Below the pieces are notes generated by a model, which had not been told where the DNA came from, made no database searches, and saw only the letters and a list, made by a program, of their open reading frames with translations. From Chara braunii (Eukaryota > Streptophyta > Charophyceae > Charales > Characeae): a DNA stretch of 25,179 nucleotides. Location: positions 141,097 to 166,275 of the forward strand of contig BFEA01000571.1 of the NCBI GenBank assembly GCA_003427395.1, read 5' to 3'. Both the position numbers and the translations under genes were made by a program. Shown in pieces: positions 19,307-25,179 of the stretch. Within the stretch, counting starts at the first letter, position 1. Each line of letters opens with the position of its first letter.

Positions 19307-19605
19307 AACCTTCTTCGGCAAAAACCCCAACTGCTCATCGTGCAGTCGCTGCTGATCAGCTCGCGCCCGTTGAAGCGAATCAATCTCCTGTTGTTTGATA
19401 TACATGAAATGCAGCAGCTCGTCAAGGGACCACCTAAGGTCATTTGCGTCCCTATAGTCCTGGATGGAAACCTGCCACATCTCAAAATCGGAGGGGGGGG
19501 TTGCTCTCTAGAGGGTAGTCTAAGAACTGAACATCATACTTTATATCTCGATATGTCCATGGATTGAAAGCACTACCAGCAACTGGTTGAGGAACAAGTC
19601 CTTAC
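19307..19605 (-). pseudogene. Coiled-coil exon copy of locus B, best preserved
   Basis: The minus strand reads EMWQVSIQDYRD-like (MWQVSIQDYRDANDLRWSLD), ELLHFMYIKQQEIDSLQRAR and ADQQRLHDEQLGFLPKKVRM. It keeps the Trp codon that is TGA in the locus A copy at 13,909-14,209. A G-run of about 8-9 at 19,490-19,500 shifts the frame upstream relative to the FDFEMW part. Flanking sequences match the other copies, so the exon plus about 350-400 bp of flank has been tandemly duplicated in both loci (period about 488-522 bp without extras). Confidence 0.6.
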
Positions 19606-20208
19606 ATTGTCGGAAATGACTCCTGTGATCAGCAGACAGAGCAAAAGAAGCATAAACACATTTCATCTTAAACGGCGGGGTTCACACACAGCGACATGAA
19701 CTGGCAACCCAAAAATCAGCAACGGCAAAAGAGGTACAGAGGACAGACCCACGAAGCAGAGGGCAAGGGATAAACAGCCACGAAAACAAAACATTGTTTC
19801 CCCCGCCACTGTTCCTTCCCCCCCACAAAACATAGCCGACCGAACTGGTCGTTCACTGGGGAAACAGCAGAAGAATAGTAAACGATAGTAGGTTACAAGA
19901 AACACAACAATCGTGATGGGAGGCCATTGAGACGAGAGAAAGCAACAGGCAGCAAAGCGAAGAAAATGGACTGGGGACATGCTTCACCATGGACAAACGG
20001 TTCTCGACATTCATCCAGTAAGAACTCTCCCACGCGTAGTTCGGAAATGCAGTCAATCCCTGATCTCATCCACGACTTCATCGTAGGAGGCGGGCTTGAA
20101 ACGGCTGTCAAAGCGGTCAGGAACCGAAGCAGGAGAGTCAGGATACAGCGCAAACATATCGATCCGATCACCCTCAACAGTAAGCAACATCCCGAGTTTC
20201 GTGGCACT
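19606..20208 (-). pseudogene. Intron-like sequence and C-terminal body of locus B
   Basis: The upper part (about 20,040-20,208) continues the body after a stop at 20,209: TKLGMLLTVEGDRIDMFALY, PDSPASVPDRFDSRFKPASY, DEVVDEIRD. It keeps the MLLTVEGDR stretch lost from locus A. The lower part matches 14,210-14,638 and includes a conserved GEFLLDECREPFVHGEACPQ frame near 19,960-20,060 that could be a further exon. The C-rich tract near 19,800-19,825 parallels the poly-C of locus A. Confidence 0.5.
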
Positions 20209-20523
20209 CTATATCACCTTCGGTGTATCCCCCACACACATACTTATGACCCACCCATCAGCAGCAACATGACGGAGGAGCATATCCGGGGGACAGTAGG
20301 GCAATGGATTTCGCACCCGGACAGGGCGTCTGTCAATGCGCAAAGTCAACGCAACAGTGAGCTTTGTCATTCTACTTTCCAAGTCAACATTGTAGACAGA
20401 CAATGATCGGTAATCACGCAAAAGAGGAACTGTTCGGGTCTCACCAACTGGTATACGGTTTTCCAGAATGCTGCAAAACAATTTACGGAGCATTAATAAC
20501 TCACGAGTCTGGGACCGCCTCAA
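20209..20523 (-). pseudogene. Locus B body, C-side open frame
   Basis: The minus strand reads RRSQTRELLMLRKLFCSILE, IPVGETRTVPLLRDYRSLSV, YNVDLESRMTKLTVALTLRI, DRRPVRVRNPLPYCPPDMLL and DGWVISMCVGDTPKVI, then TAG at 20,209-20,211 where locus A has CAA. Its upstream neighbour is in another frame because of a one-base loss near 20,528 (DFN-stop against DFELDL in A). Homologous to 14,639-15,310. Confidence 0.6.
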
Positions 20524-20525
20524 AT

Positions 20526-20939
20526 CTAGTTAAAATCAACATGCCTAGTCCCAGGCACTGTCAACAGGCCCCTATCACGCAACTGTGCGAGCTTATCGTT
20601 TTTCATTTGGAGACTCGGATTTAGAGTCCAAACTAACAGAAGGAGCTCGTTGTTCGCGATAGCAAACCTCAGTGCTGCTCTGCTCTGCGCATGCTGAACA
20701 CGCCTAAGACGCTCGCGCCCTACCCACCGGAGGTTCATAACCAAGGTCGAGTACATATCGCGGGACATCTCATGAAGCACATCCGGGGAGACGATATAAA
20801 ACAGAGGTGCCGCAATGGTAGCGAGGTCACCTGTCACATCTGTATAATTCGCAACGAAGTTTTTGACCTCATGCTCTGCAACTAACGCCCTCAGTCGCCC
20901 TGCATCTCCACCGGGCAGCATCAACCTGACTGTGAACAT
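20526..20939 (-). pseudogene. Locus B body, N-side open frame (137 codons)
   Basis: The minus strand reads MFTVRLMLPGGDAGRLRALV, AEHEVKNFVANYTDVTGDLA, TIAAPLFYIVSPDVLHEMSR, LRWVGRERLRRVQHAQSRAA and LRFAIANNELLLLVWTLNPS. It parallels unit segment i: GDLARIVYPLF, QLQWVGETLLYRLVQVEV, AALKFAV. The stretch before TDVTGDLA has no counterpart in the units, and ATTATACAG (acceptor-like, AG at 20,840-20,841) precedes ATGTGACAG. The Met start may therefore be intronic and the true N-side may be the ISWLERRID frame just upstream. Both readings are inference. No named domain recognised. Confidence 0.55.
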
Positions 20940-21431
20940 CTATCCTCCTTTCTAACCACGAAATCTCATACCGAAGGATAGTTTTTTCGTGTTGAACAAT
21001 AGCAGCCGTTGCGTGCTGAAGCCCAATAAAGTCGTCATCTAAGCGCTGCGGATTAACATTCTCGTCGAACGGAACGCGGATATACAGTCACAAACTCATT
21101 TGCAGCTCTTACATGGTTAGCCGTAATGTTCTTCTGACAATCAACAATTCCCTCAACGCATTCACGTCAGCCTCATGGATGGATTGTTGCCTACGGATTT
21201 GTTTTTTCCACGCTTTGTTTTCGATCCGTAGGCCTCTCAACACCTGCAGTAAGTCTCGCTAAGACGCTGGGAAACTAGAGTCATCGTCAAATAGGTTGGA
21301 AGGCGATCTGGCAATGATGTCCGCCCCAAAAGAAGGAATCCCATCAGATATATAGGTTGGATTAAGGATCCTCCCAATCGGGAACGAAGGCACCAAAGCT
21401 CGGTCATTATCCATGGGGAACAATATTGAAC
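20940..21431 (-). pseudogene. Locus B 5' exon(s), coiled-coil and N-terminal region
   Basis: From 21,431 down: FPMDNDRALVPSFPIGR, NPTYISDGIPSFGAD, IARSPSNLFDDDSSFPAS, TAG at 21,259-21,261 (CAG in A), RDLLQVLRGLRIENKAWKKQ, IRRQQSIHEADVNALRELLI and VRRTLRLTM, then a GTAAGA donor or TAA stop (21,107-21,112). Further down, RVPFDENVNPQRLDDDFIGL, QHATAAIVQHEKTILRYEIS and WLERRID. This version lacks the element that splits locus A. The Gln/Arg/Leu-rich part is helical and coiled-coil-like. The single TAG makes this copy broken, or at least truncated. Confidence 0.55.
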
Positions 21432-21639
21432 CTATGAGGGGAAACAGGAACAAAAAGGAATAATTAGTAATGAGACATCAGCGGGGGATCAACAAAGCAG
21501 AAAAGGTCATGAAAAATGTATAAGAACTGAGAAATGTATAAGAACTCCCCAAGAATGACAACCAACGGCGGAGTGGCCAGACGAGCAGAGCATATATGTA
21601 TCAGAGTCATGACCACGAATGCAACTACGAACATTCAGT

Positions 21640-22265
21640 AATAAACAAACAAAATGCACCCCGCAGCACTGGCACACGGTTGACACACAAAGGACGGGAA
21701 CTCAGTAATAAGGTCAGGGGTCCAAAGAAGTACATTTGGTCCACACACGACATTGAACGCCTGCACGACCAGGAAACACCAAAAGGACACAGCTGTGAAG
21801 TTGAGCACATGGCGGCAAATCAACAACAACGACCTTAGACAAACGTCGTTTGTGAACGGCACGAACGGAAAAGGCTTCACAAAGATCCTCGCAACCTCAA
21901 ATGCAGACAGACAGCAGCAAACAAAGCGTACAACATGGCAATCCTGACCACGAATGCAGGATAGACATCTAGTAATGAACAAACAAAACGCATCCTGCAG
22001 CACACGGTTGGCACATAAAGGATGGAAACTCGGTAATAAGGCTTGAGGTCCAAAGAGGTACATTTGGTCCAAACACGGCATTGAACGCCCGCACGACCAG
22101 GAAACACCAAAAGGACACAGCTCTGAAGCTGAGCACATAGCGGCAAATCAACAACAACGACCTTAGGCGCATATCATTTGTGAACGCCACCAACCGAAAG
22201 CTTGCGAAAAGGCTTCGCAAAGACCCCCGCGACCTCAGATGCAGACAGATAGCAGCAAGACGAAT
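21640..22265. repeat. ~328-bp tandem repeat upstream of locus B
   Basis: Same repeat as at 16,490-17,125. GTTGACACACAAAGG at 21,679 and GTTGGCACATAAAGG at 22,007 give a period of about 328 bp, with GGTCCA(C/A)ACACGGCATTGAA or a variant in each copy. The Cys-rich minus-strand open frame of 167 codons across it is not conserved in frame between copies. Confidence 0.8.
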
Positions 22266-22572
22266 TGTACAACATGGCGATCCACTCCAAATGAAAAGAA
22301 ACGAAAGGGAATACACATTCGATTTGAGAACGGAAGCGAATAATAAGTAGGGGCATCCGAACTTGTAAAGGAGAAATCGTCCATGAAGAGGTCAGAGAAG
22401 CAGAAGACTTTGCACAAAGAACGAGGGCACAGAAAACGAATGTCCGCATGGGAACCGAGGCTTAAGATGGTAACCAATACAGAACGTACCTCGAGTCGTC
22501 GTAGCCAAAAAGAGATCGAACCAAATAGCCAGCTTAAAAAGCAGTCGGGCCACCGGAACTAAAACCTCTGCG

Positions 22573-23260
22573 TAGAAGGAGCAGAACTCGAGGAAAACAT
22601 TTATCGGCGAACTACCCCGAGGTCATTAACCATATAGAGACAACACCTCTACAACATCCTTATGCTAAACCACAACGGGCGTCGGGTCGTCGAAGAGTAA
22701 GCACGACAAGCAGCAAAGAGGAGTTGTCGTCCACGTGCAGGCCACAATCAGCCGAAAGCGCTAGGACCATCACCCAGCCTGACACGCAAGGACACAAATA
22801 AAGACAGAAACACCCCAAGACCACCTACGCAAGAGAAGAGAATGCCTCGAAGTGAAGAATAGCGGACACCAACTCGGAACTGGCAACCTGCACTAAGGAA
22901 GCCAAACAACCCACAACCAAGCAGGGTTACCAGTAACGAAGAGGATCGGGAACTAACAATGCAACGGAAGGAAGCGAGCGGGCACCCGTCGTATTGAAGT
23001 CGACGAACGAAGGACGTAACGACGAAGAGGACACCTGGCTAACAACACAAGCGAAGGCAATAAACCGGCAGGCGTAGCGAGACACTCGACTAACCGACCA
23101 GGTAACGGGCAACTACAACTGCTATAATGAATATCCGTGCACCAAATAATTGCATTTATACTCGAGGTCCGCTCGCACCTTAGTATCTACCACAGACACA
23201 AACACAACGTGCCAAGCAGAAGCACAAAAACAGTCGATCCTCTACCGAAGACCGCTATTC
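22573..23260. other. Unrecognised intergenic sequence
   Basis: About 690 bp with balanced composition. I see no copy elsewhere in the window, no long open frame of protein-like composition, and no tRNA- or rRNA-like structure. It may hold the promoter or first exon of locus B on the minus strand. No specific element is supportable. Confidence 0.5.
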
Positions 23261-23262
23261 GA

Positions 23263-23412
23263 TGTATATATATACATATATACAGGGTAACCGGTGTTCA
23301 GGACGGGCCGAACGCCCGAACCCGAACGCTCGAACGTATGGGACCCATTGGGGATGCATTCGGCAGTTCAAGCCGAACGCGGACCCAAAAAAAAAAAAAA
23401 AAAAAAAAAAAA
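23263..23412. repeat. ATATACAGGGT motif, GC-rich block and poly-A
   Basis: An AT palindrome (TGTATATATATACATATATACA, 23,263-23,284) leads into ATATACAGGGTAACC, then a GC-rich block of repeated CGAACG/CCGAAC motifs ending GCGGACCC, then about 27 A to 23,412. The same layout (ATATACAGGGT-ACC, GC-rich block with repeated GTACG, ending near GGGTCCGAACC) forms both inner arms of the palindrome at 23,884-24,906. Probably the end of a related mobile element. Confidence 0.5.
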
Positions 23413-23430
23413 TCACAAAATTGAAAAATC

Positions 23431-23767
23431 CTAGGCTACCAGAGTGGCCCGGGTCCACTTGCCCGGCCGGGCGAAAAAGATATGAAAAAAAATTGTGGAA
23501 TTTCGTTTAGCAGACGCCTTTTTGAAACTAAAAAAATAAAATTTATAAAAATTAGTTTCTTATTTAAATTTTTATTTCAAATTTGATAATAGAATTTCGA
23601 TGTGACTCTGAGGCAAAAGTTGTTCGGTTTATTTTTCTGCATAACATAGATGTTTTTCGGATTTTTTTTTTTTTTTTTTTTTTTTTGGCTGCGCCCCTCC
23701 CTTATCCTTGCACGGCCAGGCCGTCCGAGAAAATAGGGTGACCCGGGCGGCCCGGCTGGTAGCCTAG
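23431..23767. mobile_element. ~337-bp element with 12-bp perfect inverted ends
   Basis: CTAGGCTACCAG at 23,431-23,442 is the exact reverse complement of CTGGTAGCCTAG at 23,756-23,767. Inside the ends, GTGGCCCGGGTCC on the left and GACCCGGGCGGCCCGG on the right extend the symmetry imperfectly. The core is AT-rich with a T run at about 23,661-23,685. No coding capacity, so non-autonomous MITE-like. No clear target duplication. Confidence 0.55.
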
Positions 23768-23883
23768 CGAAACTCTCAAAAAAATATATGTTTTGAAGAA
23801 AAATAAATTAAACAAGATTTGCCTGAGCATTACATCCAAATTCCTTACCAAATTTGAAAAACAAATAAAATACAGAGAACAAA
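23768..23883. repeat. AT-rich block shared with the element in locus A
   Basis: ATATATG followed by A-rich sequence, GATTTGCCTGAGCAT, AAATTCCTTACCAAATTTGAAAAACAAATAAAA resembles 15,905-16,015 (ATATATG, TATTTGCCTGAGCAC, AATCTTATTAGAATGGGAGAAACAAAATAAAA). The best shared word is TTTGCCTGAGCA. This links the two transposon-rich sites. Confidence 0.5.
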
Positions 23884-24400
23884 TACTAATAATCAAAATA
23901 AATAAAAATTGGAAGAGAATTAAATTTAGTGAGTGCGCGAGAACGTTTTCGACACCGCCATCTTTGGCAATTTTTCCTTTTTTTTTGGCATCGTTAAATG
24001 GCCGGAAAATTTACAGATTTGTACTTCACATAATACAAAACCCACTAAAAAACTTCCAAAAAAAAATAAAATTGTTTAGACTCCGACCTGAAGTGAAAAC
24101 AAAAAGTAAAAAGTGAAACAAAACTTGGGCGAGCACATTTTGACACCGCCATCTTTGGCGATTTTTAGTTCTTATTTGGCTGAGCTACCTGAGGTCAAAA
24201 TTTATAGGCATGTACCTCACGTCATAGAGAACTCACAAAAACAACTTCAGAAAAATATATATATTTTTAGGCCCCGAAATAAGTTTTGGCGGGGGCCAAA
24301 CGCCGTTGGGTTCGGACCCTGTACGGGACCCCGAACTCCCGTACGTACGGAGGCCGGCCCGGGGACCTCCGTACGTATGGGCTGGTGACCCTGTATATAG

Positions 24401-24435
<35 letters not shown>

Positions 24436-24906
24436 ATAATATATATATATATATACAGGGTCACCAACCCGTACGTACGGAGGTCCCCGGGCCGACCTCC
24501 GTATGTACGGGCATTCGGGGTCCCGTACAGGGTCCGAACCTGACAACGTTTGTTTTTGTGAGTTCTCTATGACGTGAGGTACATGCCTGTAAATTTTCAA
24601 GTCATTTGGCTAAGCCAAATAAGAATTAAAAATCGCCAAAGATGGCGGTGTCAAAACGTGCTCGCCCACGTAGTTTTTCACTTTTTAGTTTTTGTTTTCA
24701 CTTTAGTTCGGGGTCTAAACAATTTTATTATTTTTTGAAACTGTTTTTGTGGGTTTTGTATTATGTGAAGTACACATCTGTAAATTTTCAGGGCATTCAG
24801 TTATGCCAAAACAAAATGAAAAATCGCCAAAGATGGCACGAAAACATGCTCGCGCACTCACTAAATTTAATTCTCTTTTTATTTTTATTTATTTTTATTA
24901 TTAGTA
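23884..24906. repeat. ~1.02-kb imperfect palindrome (foldback-like element)
   Basis: TACTAATAAT at 23,884-23,893 and ATTATTAGTA at 24,897-24,906 are exact inverted ends. Moving inward, both arms match in inverted order: GAATTAAATTTAGTGAGTGC, GCCATCTTTGGC, ACTTCACATAATACAAAACCC, AAAAGTGAAAC, a second GACACCGCCATCTTTGGCGA, ACCTCACGTCATAGAGAACTC, GGACCCTGTACGGGACCCCG and GGTGACCCTGTATAT. The centre is a TA-rich tract at about 24,393-24,456. Each arm carries two diverged ~191-bp subrepeats. Short open frames across it are low-complexity artefacts. It could extrude as a cruciform or be transcribed into long double-stranded RNA. Confidence 0.85.
24393..24456. repeat. TA dinucleotide tract at the palindrome centre
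   Basis: An almost pure alternating TA run with a few interruptions (ATAGATAT, ATTATA, TAATAT). It is nearly symmetric itself, and is flanked by GACCCTGTATATA on the left and TATATACAGGGTC on the right. Confidence 0.9.
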
Positions 24907-24941
24907 TAAGAGATTTTTTTTTAAATCTTTTTTAAATCTTT

Positions 24942-25179
24942 TTATCTCGGCGTAGTACAGAGATAGATGAATTCCTCACCCCTATGACTAAAGCCCTATC
25001 AGATGTTCATTGCCACGCACTAAGGAGGAGGTATGGACTTCTCTCATGCTGATGGAGGAAGAAAAGGCTCCTGGCATTGATGGTCTACCAAAAGAATATT
25101 CGGAGACTATGTTGGACTTCATCTCTCAAGATCTCATGGATTTCTACCAAGAAGTATGGGAGTCAGGCCAGATGGGGGA
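24942..25179 (+). pseudogene. LINE-type reverse transcriptase, N-side fragment, runs off the edge
   Basis: From 24,992 to the window end the plus strand is open: TKEEVWTSLMLMEEEKAPGI, then DGLPKEYSETMLDFISQDLM and DFYQEVWESGQMG. KAPGIDGLPKEY matches the fingers region of non-LTR retrotransposon reverse transcriptases (typical form K-(A/S)-P-G-x-D-G-(L/I)-x-x-E-(F/Y)), upstream of the catalytic YxDD, which lies beyond this window. Just upstream another frame, EIDEFLTPMTKALSDVHCHA, fits the linker that normally precedes EEV. A one-base shift near 25,017-25,022 is therefore likely and the copy is probably dead. The 5' end is missing, and the fragment starts close to the palindrome. Confidence 0.75.

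Larger units (their letters stand above)
18655..22572. repeat. Segmental direct duplication, copy B
   Basis: Counterpart of 13,381-17,420. The homology ends at the right near AGCAGTCGGGCCACCGGAAC followed by TAAAACCTCTGCG, where A continues TAAACCCTATGCCG. The start-to-start offset is about 5.2-5.3 kb, so one duplication step spanned the whole body plus one unit. Confidence 0.9.

Noticed and set aside
21635-22138. 167-codon Cys/Phe-rich minus-strand frame
   Set aside because: It runs through the ~328-bp tandem repeat, whose length is not a multiple of three. Repeats are read in different frames, so conservation is at DNA level only.
23793-24116. 107-codon Lys/Asn-rich frame in the AT-rich block and palindrome arm
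   Set aside because: Low-complexity composition from A-rich DNA, overlapping a palindrome arm, with no protein-like motif.
24267-24572. Open frames with alternating Tyr-Ile across the palindrome centre
   Set aside because: They are translations of the TA tract and GTACG palindromes on both strands, not genes.

Overview
This is eukaryotic DNA, most likely from a large, repeat-rich plant or streptophyte-algal genome. There are no bacterial-style operons or Shine-Dalgarno sites. Splice-like signals are visible, almost every reading frame is broken, and transposon debris fills the right end. A Chara-like alga is a guess only; nothing in the sequence proves the species.

About 22 kb of the window (roughly 0.27-22.57 kb) is built from one unnamed, acidic, coiled-coil-rich protein family, read on the minus strand. 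Reading from high to low coordinates gives two head-to-tail copies of the same locus. Locus B (22.57-17.62 kb) has a 4-kb 5' body, coiled-coil exon copies, one shortened 'unit', and an acidic/Ser/Asn-rich terminal exon with its own stop. Locus A (17.42-0.27 kb) has the same 4-kb body and coiled-coil exon copies, but is followed by nine consecutive 1.39-1.77-kb units and no terminal exon. The simplest reading is that one internal segment of a duplicated gene was amplified ninefold by unequal exchange in A, while B stayed near the one-unit state. Units and body are themselves distant paralogues at protein level.

Both loci look decayed. The body frames carry stops and single-base indels. The units carry private indels plus one frame break shared by all, which suggests the array grew from an already broken or differently spliced progenitor. 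Further mutation includes in-frame 102-bp duplications of an acidic module, 352-bp, 119-bp and 141-bp local duplications, and a ~330-bp inverted-repeat element inserted in an exon of locus A.

The right end (22.57-25.18 kb) has no family member. It holds ~0.7 kb of unrecognised sequence, a GC-rich palindromic motif with poly-A, a ~337-bp element with 12-bp inverted ends, a striking ~1.02-kb near-perfect inverted repeat centred on a TA tract, and the start of a LINE-type reverse transcriptase running off the edge. No rRNA, tRNA or CRISPR array was seen.
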